A stretch of DNA of 64,000 nucleotides from Primula veris (GCA_963682055.1 OY821750.1:8682501-8746500), one strand, 5' to 3'. Positions 1 to 11,173 are shown, counted from the first letter of the stretch. The notes: generated by a model not told the origin, from the sequence alone. A program made the numbers and translations.

Positions 1-228
1 GAAGAAATAAGGGGTGGATCAAAGGTCATCTCGAAGAAAGACAACCTCTGGAACTTCCCAAGGGCATTTATGGTTAACTACAGCAGTTCAAATCCAATTA
101 ATTCATCCAATAAGGTATCAAGAGAATAAACAGACAAGAATGAAAATAAAAGATGTTTTATTAATATTCTTCCATGATTCGATTACAACTTGGTGATGAC
201 ACCCAATACAAAGAAATCACAAGACTAA

Positions 229-540
229 TTATTCCGAGGAAGAGCCTCCTTCAACGTCATCCGAACTCGGTTTAGATCGAGCATGCAACTCCTTGAAGGC
301 AAGCTTATAGGCCCTTTTTGATGCCTTTTGCTTAGCCAAATAAGCCTCGAGCCTCTTTATACGCTCAAAGGCCCAATCCAGGTCAGCCATCGTCAAGTGA
401 TGGGCCGCATCCATATCGGACAACCTTTTTGTCATGTCCGCCAGTTTCTTTTTCATAACGCGAGCCTTCTTGACTTCATTCTCCAAATAAGCGACATAAT
501 CTGAAGAATTGTCTCCAGTAGAACCATTGGGAGAAGCCAT
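229..540 (-). CDS. Antisense coiled-coil ORF of Tat-like retrotransposon
   Basis: This 103-residue ORF runs opposite to the element. It starts MASPNGSTGD and is strongly heptad-like with many K, R, E, A and L, so a coiled coil is likely from about residue 15 to 90; the tail is acidic and serine-rich. It has the same length as the ORF at 48759-49070 in the complete element, and about three quarters of residues match by eye. A TATAAAA-type box lies on the minus strand at 592-600, about 55 bp upstream of the ATG. An AATAAA-type signal on the minus strand near 153-160 follows the stop. Tat-lineage elements are known to carry extra ORFs in antisense near the 3' end; the function is unknown. Confidence 0.75.
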   Translation of the reverse strand: MASPNGSTGDNSSDYVAYLENEVKKARVMKKKLADMTKRLSDMDAAHHLTMADLDWAFERIKRLEAYLAKQKASKRAYKLAFKELHARSKPSSDDVEGGSSSE

Positions 541-838
541 TAAGTCACAAGAAAGGAGGTGATGGAATAAGTAATAGTGGGAAGGGTATTCCCTTTTATA
601 ATAAGGTGATGTTTGGAAAGGTCAAGGGTTTCTTCGAAGAAAGATACCAAGGGTCATATCATAGTCAAATAGCAAATTAGCAAGTTTCCAAGACAGTAAA
701 TGGGTCCCAAGGAGCAGTTATAAATAGGGGCATTCGTCGAATGAAACATAGGAAACAGCTAAACCAAAGTAATCTCTTCGACAGACCAATCATGACTCCC
801 TCGACATGGAAACCACACCGAGGAAGTCAGGGAGCACT

Positions 839-1362
839 TGATAGAACATAAAAATTAGACCTGAATACTCTATTCGGATATTAAACAGCCCATATATCAT
901 AACGGGGTATCCAACGCTTAATGGGTTATCACCCCTTTACAAAAAGCCCAAGCCCACTTAACTAGTGACTCATATCTGAAAAATCTCATGAGATGGAGAC
1001 ATTTGTCAACATCTTAAGAGGCATAATTGCCTATAAATAGTCAAGTATCCCCCCTAAGAAAGGGACCAGAAAACATATCTAAAAAATATAGAGAGAAGGA
1101 GAGAAAAGATAAAAACTTGTCAGAACGTATCACATCAATAGCCAAACCGAGCAAGATCGAGAACCGAGCACCGAAGAGAAGAAAAAGATCAAGTTCCGGA
1201 TCAAGCAGCGAATCCGAGCATAAATACAGTGGTAGAATTGTAGTCCGAACAGTGGCAATTGCCGAATAATAATAAAGATCAAGTGTTCATCGTTTATTGT
1301 CAATTCATTACATATTATTGTTGAAAAGTCTAACGCAACCGACCAAAGTTATGGCTTTGTCA
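839..1362 (+). repeat. 3' LTR of the truncated Tat-like element
   Basis: It starts TGATAGAACATAAAAATTAG and ends GGCTTTGTCA, giving the usual TG...CA borders, 524 bp. A TATAAATAG box at 1032-1040 sits at the same relative place as in the LTRs at 39182 and 49370. The LTR is shorter than those (578 bp) and carries many substitutions, so it is not a recent sister copy. Confidence 0.88.
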
Positions 1363-3966
1363 GTCATAAACAAGGGATATGGACAGTTGAGTTTTCACCT
1401 GTTGATCAGTGTATTTTAACAGCATCTGGAGATAAAACCATAAAGATACGGGCAATACCTACTGGTACATGTTTACTTACATTCGATGAGCACACCTCAA
1501 GCGTAACCAGAGCTTCTTTCATTTCTCGTGGAACCCAGATTGTTTCTTGTGGTAATGTGATATTTGATTGCATGTTTTCTTTTTGTTATTTTTTGGGTAT
1601 AAGCTAATAACCTCTATGTACTTCACATCTACAATTTAAGGTTTGCATACCCTCACTTTGTGCTTAATTTTCAGTTTTGTACGACCACTGTTTTGATACA
1701 TGTATACTGTAATTATCTATGGACACAATGTAGCGATTAAACAAAAAAAATCACTTGGGGTAATTTTACAAAAAATAATAATACTAAAAACGGTTAAACT
1801 GGCCAATTTTACAATAAATTGGTGTCGACATGTAACCAACTGCTTCTGATGCATATGTATCGAAAAAATACTTAGACAAGCAAAAAGAATTATCAAAGAC
1901 AAAAAATGGAGCACAAAGTAATGCTGTTTCAAGGTATCATATGGTGGTCGGTTACCAATATTTAGATAATGCGTGGAGGTGTTTTGCTAGTAGTTGAAGT
2001 ACATTGGGAATTCTGCAAAACTTCCTATGACATGTAGTTATTTGCAGTTGCATTTTATTTTATTTCTCCTAATGTACAAATCTTCTAATAATTTCAGGTG
2101 CTGATGGTTTGGTAAAGCTGTAGAATGTAAAAACCAGAGAAAGCATTGCAACTTATGATGAACACGAGGACAAGGTTTGGAACTTGTAATTCTTTATGGT
2201 ATTTTTTTTTATTCCTGTGCTCTTTTAGCTTCTGACGTGGTGTTCATAATCTTTGCTTTATTTATTATTTCCAGATTTGGACTTTGGCTGTTGGAAGAAA
2301 AACAGAAATGCTTGCTAGTGGCGGCAGTGATGCAGTTATCAATTTATGGCACGACTCTACTGCGTCTGAGAAAGAAGAATCTTTTCATAAAGAAGTAAGT
2401 CTTGAAGTATTATTCATGAACTTTTCTTTTTTGTAATTTCTTATAAAGAATTTGCTCCAGATGCTTTCAAGTTTCAGGTATCTCTTCGATTTCTGTTTGC
2501 TTTTGATAGAAGAGAGGCTTGTGAGAATAGCTAATACTTAAAACTTATGTCCATGCTCTCCAATTCACAATTTCTTGTAACTATCAACTTGTAGTGCTAC
2601 ACCTATTAAAAATATATAAGTATTTATCCAATGTCATAATTTGGTTAATAATTGTTTGAGTTATGAGAAGGACAAATGATAGAGTATAATAGAAGTGAAT
2701 TTATTATTACCTTAAAAGACGGATATCAGAAAGACATCAATTCCATTACAAGCCTATGGTGGAGACATTTTTATTTAATTTTATCCAGGACTGCCTTTCT
2801 TTAAACTTGAATTTTTGTTTTTTCCTTAAAGTGGAAGCCAAGGGTACTCAAATCAACCCACTTTGTTTTTTTTTTCTTCAGGAGGAAAATGTTCTTAGGG
2901 GCCAGGACCTAGAAAACGCTTTAAAAGATGCTGAATATACTAAAGCAATCCAGATTGCTTTCGAACTTCGCAGACCTCATAAGCTTTTTGAGTTGTTCTC
3001 TCAAATCTGCAAGTTAGTTTTTCATTCTTGTTACTTTTTGGTATTGATTCTGTCAACCATGCTTGTAAACCAATCTTTATTTGGGTATGATGCAGAGATA
3101 GAGAGCCCGAAGTTCATATAGATAAAGCACTTAATGACCTCAGTAAGGAAGAACTTCATCAACTTCTTGAATATGTTCGTGAATGGAATACAAAGCCAAA
3201 ACTTTGTCATATAGCACAATTTGTGCTTTTCCGAATTTTCAACATGTTTCCACCAACAGAGATTCTTGAGGTGACTTTCTTCCCTCTGCCCTCTCTAATC
3301 TTGCTTTATGCTATTGCATATCAGATTTGCTTAGAGAATTGAAGATGCTGTATTTGTTGGTGTATATTCATTAGACATGAAGGTGTCTTTACTATTTAGT
3401 GTCTATACCTGTGCTTGTCCTAAAAAAACCCAGGCAGAAAAAGTTCACTATTAAACTGTTTTTCAAACCTCGTCCAAGGTTAAAACTCTTAACATTTATT
3501 GGAATCTTTTCTTAAAACAACTGAAATAAGGAATCTAATGACAGTATATTGTGTTCTTTTCTGTTTTCTAGTTCCGGAAATATATGATGAGTAGCTCAGC
3601 AACTTAGTGCCATTAGTGTGGTTTTCTGTTTTCCTTTTTTCTCTCGTTCCGGGAAAAACTTTTCTGTGTTTTTTTCACGACGCCTTTTAATTTTCCCTTT
3701 TGGTGGCAAGTATAATATCTTTGCTTTTCTTCCCCCCTATTTTTTTAGGTTGTGTGTCCACTTCCATTTTATTAAGCTGGCATATCCACAGTTATTTGTG
3801 CACATATAAACCCGTATTTTTTATGTTTGACAGATAAAAGAAATCGGAGAACTCCTTGAGGCTCTCATTCCTTATTGCCAAAGACATTTTACTAGAATAG
3901 ATAGGCTCGAGAGAAGCACATATCTACTAGACTATACATGTCTTGACCGACTATACATGTCTTGAC
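1363..3966 (+). pseudogene. UTP13/TORMOZ-like WD40 gene, 5' interrupted and 3' truncated
   Basis: Six exons can be followed: ~1363-1551, 2098-2174, 2275-2394, 2882-3012, 3096-3270 and 3834-~3940. The first three encode WD repeats (GIWTVEFSP, LTASGDKTIKI, GGSDAVINLWHDS). The last three encode the Utp13-specific C-terminal domain (LENALKDAEYTKAIQ, FELRRPHKLFELF, EYVREWNTKPKLCH, YCQRHFTRIDRLERS). UTP13 is a U3 snoRNP/SSU-processome subunit needed for 18S rRNA maturation in the nucleolus. Splice borders still look good. Damage: a retrotransposon LTR replaces everything 5' of the first exon here; TAG at 2121-2123 stands where a WD repeat normally has Trp; another WD Trp reads Arg (KIRAI); the last exon breaks off near 3940 in a short 18-bp duplication and runs to a stop. 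The gene is therefore dead in this form. Confidence 0.85.
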
Positions 3967-4043
3967 GCTCAAACATGTTTGGTTGTCCATAAAATACAAA
4001 CAAAATAAAAATAAAATAAAATTATTGTTAATTAGTATTGAAC

Positions 4044-4556
4044 TACGGGTGTCAAAAATACCCAATACCCGAAAACCGGATCGTAAATACCCAAAAACCG
4101 TAAGAACCGACCCGTCACATAACCGTTTTTGGGTCTACCCAACCCGACCCCGTTGGTTCTCGCGGCGGGTATTTTTCTCAACTCTATACCCTAGACCCGA
4201 CCCGTAGAACCGACCCGTGAAACCGAATTGTAGAACTGCAATATATACTCATATTTTAAAAATATATATACATATTATTATTATGATTAGCACATTGTTG
4301 ATCAATATGAAGTAAAAAAATTCATACTCTCTCGTTTGTTTATTTTTTACAAGTTAAAAAATAACTTGGAAAAATAAATTCATTATCAATATGTAAAAAT
4401 ACCATTTAGAAAAAAACATATAGAAAAATATAATAAATTTTACGAATTTTGGGTATTTTGGGTATTTAGAAAAAAACATATAGAAAAATATAATAAAAAA
4501 CAAAAACCGTTAGGTCGGATCGGGTAATGTCAGGTCGGGTAAAATTGATACCCCTG
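4044..4556. mobile_element. hAT-type MITE, ACCCG-rich, 513 bp
   Basis: The ends are inverted: left TACGGGTGTCAAAAATACCC, right end read in reverse CAGGGGTATCAATTTTACCC. The flanks are TATTGAAC (4036-4043) and TATTAAAC (4557-4564), an 8-bp target duplication with one mismatch, which fits the hAT superfamily. The inside is full of ACCCG/CGGGT motifs with an AT-rich middle and no transposase ORF, so it is non-autonomous. Confidence 0.8.
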
Positions 4557-4564
4557 TATTAAAC

Positions 4565-7160
4565 TCATAACCACTTGGAATATCATCCACACAACCGCTA
4601 ATGTAAATATATATTATTCAATATTTGATATATAATTATAAATTATATTTTTAATAGAGTTGATGTGTTTCCCTAAAAAAAAATATCAAAATATTTGTCC
4701 AAAACTCAATATTTACTCAATTGGGTCAGGGTTGCCCTTGCGTTAATTCTACTAGCAAAACAGTATTCAATATTCACTATTCAAAATCCCCATATTACCA
4801 TATTATGGAAGTGATATCAACTTTGTATAGCATCTTCCTTTGACTACTATCTGAAAACAAAGCCAGCGAAGAAGATGACCTGTTTATATGGAACCAATCA
4901 GAGTTTGGATCGAGATGAAGACCATATCAAAACCGTTTCGAAAATAGTAAAGGTGGACGGGTTTTGAATCAAATCTTCCCACAAAATATATTCTGATACT
5001 GTATGCTTGTTGTGATTCGAGGCCGAGACCTCATTGGTACCAGAACAATGGGAAAGGGGGAGGAGAGAGAGACTGCAGTCACGTGAGTCGCCAGAAGAGG
5101 GGCGGTGTTCCCTCTGCCACCGACTGGTAACTTTTTTCCTTACTTTGACGCCACCTGTAATATTTTACTAGTATGTTTGGTTAATAGTGGCGGAACTATA
5201 ATGATATCGTTGAGTACCGTAGAAAAAAGATTACCACTAGAATTTTAAGAAAACCAACGCTTAAAATAATCAAAAACTGATTTTAAAGGTCTATTCTGAA
5301 GTTTAAAAAAATAAGTTGATAATTGTAAAAAACACAGTAAATTTAAAATTATAATTTATTTATTTTTGATAACATCAAAATGAGGAATTTGAAGTGTATT
5401 TGTAGATTTTAAGAAAAATTATAGAAATATAAGGATGTTATTGAAAATAATGAGGAATGAAGTGTTACTCATCGACTAAATGAACATGAAAGAAATAAAA
5501 AAAAATAAGTTGTGATGGTAAAGAATCAAAACAATGATCTGTTATTCAATTTTAGGTAGCATTACCATATTAACTAAGCATGATTATATATCTTATGGGG
5601 GATATTGATATATATAACCTGGCCGCCGCATCCCCTCCCCCTAAATGGTAAATGAACGTTACTAAGTTTCTTCCTCAATACTCATTCGTTAATGTCAAGT
5701 GGAAAAATATGAATATTTTTGCTAAATGTGTTGTGCTAAAGACCCAAGTTGGAGATTTAATTGGTTGCTAATAGATATGACAAAATAGATAAACTGGTCA
5801 AGTTGGGTCCAATTCAATGGTAGGATGATATGATATATTTTGAGTGAAATGAAGTAAACCAACAAGTTTCAACAGAAATTTGGTTAATGAGACTGTTTGT
5901 TGAGGGTAATTGTAGTATTCTTGAGATATCATGACATAATGAAAGTAATTATGTGGTGCATGTCGTAGGGGAGTCTTTTGTTGTCTACGTCGTAATGGTT
6001 CCAATCTGGCGGATATGGCTATTTAATAGTATTTAGAAGGCGATGATGTCGTCGATATTTATGGAACTCGTGGATTATTTTAATCACACTTGGTTCAAGT
6101 ACTCTTTGATTGGAAGACTAATGGTATTGGCCAATCAAGGTCATATTTTCCGGTTTGCGGCTTTTGGGAGATCGGATGCTAACTCGTGTAGATGAGGGCT
6201 TATTGGGGATATTGATCGGGCATCTTGGAAGTGAAGGTTACATTGATCACAGACCAATTTACACGATAGTGGGGTCGATGAGATCATCACATAGTTTCTC
6301 TTATACGTTGCAGATTAGTGGAGATCATGAGTTTGCATATTGATTTTCTTTGATTCCGAGCTCACATACATAGTTCACTGGGGAGCGCCATATTGGCTCA
6401 ACGACGTATTTTGAGGGTTGTATTTTATCACTATCGGCTGTGTCGGGGTACTTATCAATATGTTAGGACGTACGGTAGAAGCTCGGAAGAGAGAACTTTT
6501 ATTGGAAGGCTAACCGGTGACGAGGTTGAGCTAGCTTATCTAGCTAGGAGGTAAAGCTTTCTAGTGATTGTAGAAAACTTTAATTGCACTATTAAAAACA
6601 TGTTCATTTATAGGATTGTCTCGATCATTTTTCACATTATCATCCAATAAAATTTCAAAAAAAACTTACAATAATTCTATCACTATATTAAGGATTAAGG
6701 AGCGAAACAACGAGTCTTTGGCAAAGCAAAAAAAAAAAAAATTGATTACAGCAGAACATCTATAGCAATACTCTATATATATATGAATAATCTCTCTAAA
6801 GTAATACAAATGTTCGATCCCAACTAAAACCAGGTCAAAATAAGAATAATATCAATATTGTAATATTTCATGATTTTTTATATGAATATATGAATAAATT
6901 ACATAAATGTGTAAAATTATGTATATGTCGTTACATTAAACTTAACACGGTTTAAAATATTTATCCAATGTAGTCTTTGATATTGTCTTATTTTTTGAGT
7001 TGTCGTCATATCATTTAACTTGCGGATACGTAATAACTCGTACACGTGAACACTTTCTTGTTGAACCCAAAATAATTCCAACTTTGTCTGTCATTGTATA
7101 AACTTGGTTTAGGCAGAAAAAATGAATAAAAATTTATTCTGTATTATACATAAATAACAT
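4565..7160. other. Intergenic, no supported gene
   Basis: AT-rich DNA. 4730-4860 resembles 18610-18730, so it is probably the old flank downstream of the UTP13-like gene, duplicated together with its last exon. 5788-6560 is less AT-rich and has short open frames on both strands (for example 6155-6343 plus and 5798-6004 minus); none matches a family I know and none shows convincing splice sites. It may be the remnant of a gene or transposon. Confidence 0.6.
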
Positions 7161-7914
7161 GGTAAATTTTGGATTGGACCATGAAAACAAAAATATTTAA
7201 GGATTAGTCCATGAAACTGAAACTAATTAAGGATTGATCCATTTTCCCTAACTAACCAATAAAAATGTAAAAAATCAGAAAAAAATAAAAATATTCCAGA
7301 AAATAAAAATGCAAAAATAAAAAAATAAAAAAAAAAATATGAAAAAAATGCAAAAATGCAAATAAAAATTAAAAAAGGCAAAATCCCGAAAAAATATGAT
7401 TTTTTTTTAAAAATCCCAAAAAATAAAATAAAAATCTCATAAAATCAACAAAAATCTAAAATCAACAAAAATCAAAAAACGTAATAAAAAAAACAGTCTG
7501 AACCAAAAACAGTCTGAACCATTTTAAGTCATTTTAAAAACAGTCTGAACCAAAAACAGTCTGAACTTTTTTAAGTCATTTTAAAAACAGTCTGAACCAT
7601 TTTAAGTCATTTTAAAAACAGTCTGAACCAAAAACAGTCTGAAAAAAAACAATCTCAACAAAAACAGTCTCAACTTTTTATCCGTACGTATCTGGAATAG
7701 CTGTGTTAAACAGCTTTAGGTATAAATACAATACGTTTAAAAAAGACTTCTGTAGCTTTTTACTTTTTTACCTTCTACAAAATCCTTATATTTAACTGAA
7801 CTGAATGAATGTCAGGAGAAGAAAAGTAGCGACTGCACTGCTTAGAGCGTGTGACAAGCTCTCGCAGGGTTGGGATTTTGAATATATTGCTTTGAGAGCG
7901 TATTGCTGCTAAAT

Positions 7915-7949
<35 letters not shown>

Positions 7950-8214
7950 TATATACATGCGGTTTTTATTTGGGAGTTTTTTTATTGGGAGGTTTTTTAT
8001 TTAGGAGATTTTTTATTGGGAGGTTTTTTTTTTTTTTTTTGAGAGAGAGAGAGTGATAAATTAGATAAATAGAATTGAGAGAGATTTTATATTTAATGAG
8101 TAATGAACCAATTCTTAATTAGTTTTAGAAATAATTGACCAATCTTTAATTAAATTTTATAGCCGGACCAATTCTTAAATAGTTTTGTTTTCATGGTCCA
8201 ATCCTTAGTTTTCT
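7161..8214. mobile_element. Non-autonomous element with long imperfect terminal inverted repeats
   Basis: The left side (7171-7245) and right side (8085-8205) are inverted copies. Both contain GGATTGGACCATGAAAACAA when read inward, followed by two further diverged 'ggattggtcca' blocks spaced alike. The inside is A-rich, holds a dispersed 'aaaacagtctgaac' repeat and an (AT)n tract at 7917-7958, and encodes nothing. I could not find a convincing target duplication, so the superfamily (Mutator-like or other) stays open. Confidence 0.55.
7490..7680. repeat. Dispersed short repeat, core AAAACAGTCTGAAC
   Basis: About ten copies of AAAACAGTCTGAAC or near variants occur within 190 bp, several joined by 'attttaagtcattttaaa' spacers. 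It lies inside the inverted-repeat element and looks like local slippage or duplication. Confidence 0.75.
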
Positions 8215-9586
8215 CTATTCGGTATCACTTCTGTGCCCTATTGTTTATTTTATCCAAAAAAAAATTATAAAAAACTTGAAAAAAATTGTACAATTATCAA
8301 TACATTCCAATAATTATTTTTTAAATAAAATTCACACGCAATTTATTTTGAAATAAATGTATAAATCAGTGTAAATTAAACATTAAATTTTAGAAAAATT
8401 GTGTAAAACAATATTATTATCAAATGTTTTAAAATTTAAATACAATATAATATAAAATTTTATAAATTTGCAGAACAAGTGAAAATTTAAAATTTGAGTG
8501 GAAATAAGAAAGGGGGCACGGAAGGGGGTAGGGAATATAGGATAGAAGATTTAGATTCAAATTAGATACACCTACTTTTTATTATACAAAACATTTATTT
8601 AAGTATTTTTTTATATATCAAACTGTAATTAGGAAAAAACTGCTTATAATAATATTTTCTTCTGGTCACGACCTTATTCATGTAGAGAGGTTCTATTGTA
8701 GTTACATCAATAACCAACTAGCAATAGATTTAAATCTCATAATAAATTAGGAAAACACAAAGAAGCTACCTTTTTGTCGAAAATTGATATTTTCGGAGAC
8801 TTTCCAATTGCGGGTTTTTTCGACAACCCATTGGTGAGGTGGCAAAAGGCTTTGTTATTGAGGTGGTGGAGGGATATAGACATAGCTAAAAAATTACTTT
8901 TAGCTTAAAAACTCAGTAGCACAAAGGACCAATAGTGTAAGTAGAAAAGCTAAAAAAAATTGAATAAATTGGAGGCCGATACCACTCAAAAAAACAAGTA
9001 GCCTAAAAGACTGTTTGCAGAATAAAAGAAAATTAACAAGGTAAAACAAAATTGCAACTAGTATTCACAATAGTTACATCGAGAGCTAACTACTTTTACA
9101 TTTAAAATTTAAATCACATAAAAAGTATACAAACTCTAAGGAAAACACAAATAAGCTACCGTTTTTTCGAAAAATCGTTGTTTTCAGAAAACGGAAAAAC
9201 TTATTGAAGAGATCAGACTTGAATAATTATCAGTATTTCATATGTTACCCAACAAATTTAAACAAACAATTTTTTCATTGTTAGTAATTCTTACAAATAA
9301 GAGAAACGCTACGTCAAGCTTATGGAAAAGCATCCCAACTAGGTTGGCACCCTAAACCAGAAGCCTTCATCCGAGCCAAGTACAGAATACTAATCAAAAG
9401 GACAAAGGGTGTGGATACGTTACACATCACTATCCTAAAGCTATGCCTCGTTAAAACCTCTAGTGAGCAAAACCATAATGGAAAAAGCTCAAAAGAGGAA
9501 AAAGAGTGCATAGCTGTACAAATTTATCTAGCATCTGAAAGCTGATCTAATTTACGAATCGTACTGCTATTTTTTTACAAAATAAA
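8215..9586. other. Intergenic, AT-rich, with a diverged direct repeat
   Basis: No gene is supported. 8695-8830 and 9070-9200 are diverged direct copies, both with 'aggaaaacacaaa.aagctacc' followed by a tcg-rich stretch. 9310-9520 is of more balanced composition and lies just downstream of the NAC stop codon; a minus-strand 63-codon frame there matches nothing I know and may be repeat-derived. Confidence 0.55.
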
Positions 9587-11173
9587 TTAACCATCTTCTG
9601 CTTCTTCGTCTTCTTCTTCTTCTTGCCGTATCTTCTTGTTGTTCACCTGTACTTCGTTGTCTTCTTGATCAAAGGCAAAAGATCGCTTCCTTGACTGGTC
9701 TTTCTTGTCCTCTGTAATCTCATGAACATCAGGCATGTATATCGACTCAATCCCATCTACATAAAGAGGTCCCCCAGGATCTACTAGTCCATTCCTCCAT
9801 TGAGAGTCTTCAAGATCATCCAATGAAATTCCCAGAAAATAATCCAAATCATAAGCTTGTTCCTGTTGTGTAGGCACTTGATGTTCAATACCAGACTCTT
9901 GAGCAATATCACCGGTATGCGCTATTTCTGGTCGTATCGATCCTTGATTTTGAACAGGTAGAAGCATCATCTGATTTGTGATTTCATATGGTTGTTGTTC
10001 TAGTTGCATCAACACTTGATTTTCAACAGATAGTGGCATCATGTGATTTACACTGTCAGGTTCTGGAGCATCTTCTTTTTCAGCTTCGAGGCTATCATCC
10101 TCATGGGCTTGTTCTTGTTGCATCTCTACTTGAAAATCTTCTACCCCAAAACCATCATCTTGTTGCATCTCTACTTGAAAATCTTCTACCCCAAAACCAT
10201 CATCTTGTTGCATCTCTACTTGAAAATCTTCTACCCCAAAACCATCATCTTGTTGCATCTCTACTTGAAAATCTTCTACCCCAAAACCATCATCTTGTTG
10301 CATCTCTACTTGAAAATCTTCTACCCCAAAACCATCATCTTGTTGCATCTCTACTTGAAAATCTTCTACCCCAAAACCATCATCAATGAAGAATGAATCA
10401 ACATTAAATGGGCTTTCATTACAAAAAGCACCACAACCCTCCATGTTTGGTTCTCGAGACCTATCATACCCACCATCCCTTGCAACCCTGTTATTACCCT
10501 GCCAAAATAGATCGTCTTGTTGCTGTTCTTGTGAGATTCCAGAATCAATAGTTGGCGCATATACATCACCATTCATCGGCATATCCATAGCTATAGGTTG
10601 AATATTTGGCGGTTCTTGATCATAAACAGTACCACTAGTAGCTCCAAACTCGGTCTCGTCATCTCCTTTTCTTTGATTATCTTGATGATTCTTTATTTGA
10701 CACAAAACAATATCCCTAAACTCTGGCAAAGCGAAGCCAGAAAGAAAACCATTGAGAGCGTACTCCTTCATAGTCCATCTACCTGTCTCCATTCCGTAGC
10801 CACACTTTCCTTCGCACACGTAAGAAAGGCACCTCTTTTTGCCGATAATTCTGCCTTTGTCGTCCTTCAAATCGGTCCCCTTCGCTTGCAGTTTCCACTT
10901 GCCACCACCGTTCTTCTTATCTCCTACTGTTCGAATAACAACCTTAGCCTTGGGGCTTTTCTTTTTCAGCATAGTGAAGAAATACGCCGTTACCTCACTT
11001 TTTTGTTCTTCAAATATCTCCCATGGGTGTTTATTTCCGTATAAATCATAATCTTGAATCAATCCTTGGACAGGTAATGGATTCTTAGTCACTCTCGGAA
11101 GAAGGTAAAAAAGAACAAGCTCGTTGTCTGTTGGAAGAAACTCATATCCGGGTGGTAATTCGACTTTTGCCAT
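9587..11173 (-). CDS. Intronless NAC-domain transcription factor with 6x15-aa internal repeat
   Basis: The protein has 528 residues in one exon. The N-terminal NAC DNA-binding domain covers about residues 5-165. Its subdomains are recognisable in order: LPPGYEFLPTDNELVLFYL, HPWEIF, YFFTMLKKK, then GGGKWKLQAKG and KKRCLSYVCEG, then GRWTMKEYAL and LPEFRDIVLCQIK. This predicts a nuclear, sequence-specific transcription factor. Residues ~263-351 are six tandem copies of DDGFGVEDFQVEMQQ, acidic and glutamine-bearing, inside a C-terminal region that resembles an activation domain. A basic patch (KKDQSRKRS, KKIRQ) and a final run of E and D follow. No C-terminal membrane anchor is seen. NAC genes usually carry conserved introns inside the domain; this one has none. 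A minus-strand TATATAAATA box lies ~95 bp upstream of the ATG. Target genes cannot be told from sequence. Confidence 0.9.
   Translation of the reverse strand: MAKVELPPGYEFLPTDNELVLFYLLPRVTKNPLPVQGLIQDYDLYGNKHPWEIFEEQKSEVTAYFFTMLKKKSPKAKVVIRTVGDKKNGGGKWKLQAKGTDLKDDKGRIIGKKRCLSYVCEGKCGYGMETGRWTMKEYALNGFLSGFALPEFRDIVLCQIKNHQDNQRKGDDETEFGATSGTVYDQEPPNIQPIAMDMPMNGDVYAPTIDSGISQEQQQDDLFWQGNNRVARDGGYDRSREPNMEGCGAFCNESPFNVDSFFIDDGFGVEDFQVEMQQDDGFGVEDFQVEMQQDDGFGVEDFQVEMQQDDGFGVEDFQVEMQQDDGFGVEDFQVEMQQDDGFGVEDFQVEMQQEQAHEDDSLEAEKEDAPEPDSVNHMMPLSVENQVLMQLEQQPYEITNQMMLLPVQNQGSIRPEIAHTGDIAQESGIEHQVPTQQEQAYDLDYFLGISLDDLEDSQWRNGLVDPGGPLYVDGIESIYMPDVHEITEDKKDQSRKRSFAFDQEDNEVQVNNKKIRQEEEEDEEAEDG
10121..10385 (-). 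repeat. 45-bp coding minisatellite, six units, in the NAC gene
   Basis: Units begin at 10121, 10166, 10211, 10256, 10301 and 10346 on the plus strand and are essentially identical at the DNA level. The period is a multiple of three, so copy number can change without a frameshift. The opposite strand is also open through the array, which explains the plus-strand shadow ORFs here. Confidence 0.95.

Larger units (their letters stand above)
1..1362 (+). mobile_element. 3' part of Tat-like Ty3/gypsy LTR retrotransposon, cut by window edge
   Basis: The stretch matches, segment for segment, the last ~1.4 kb of the full-length element at 39182-49947: minus-strand coiled-coil ORF, spacer, then 3' LTR. 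Only the 3' end lies in the window; gag-pol and the 5' LTR would be to the left. It ends in TCA at 1362 and is followed directly by exon sequence of a UTP13-like gene. The five bases after it (GTCAT, 1363-1367) should also precede the unseen 5' LTR. By eye it is clearly diverged from the 39-50 kb element, so it is an older or different subfamily member. Family assignment comes from the full-length relative. Confidence 0.88.

Noticed and set aside
9988..10601. Plus-strand ORFs over the NAC repeat (for example 9988-10389, 10043-10396)
   Set aside because: They are antisense shadows kept open by the 45-bp period; the minus-strand NAC frame explains the sequence fully.
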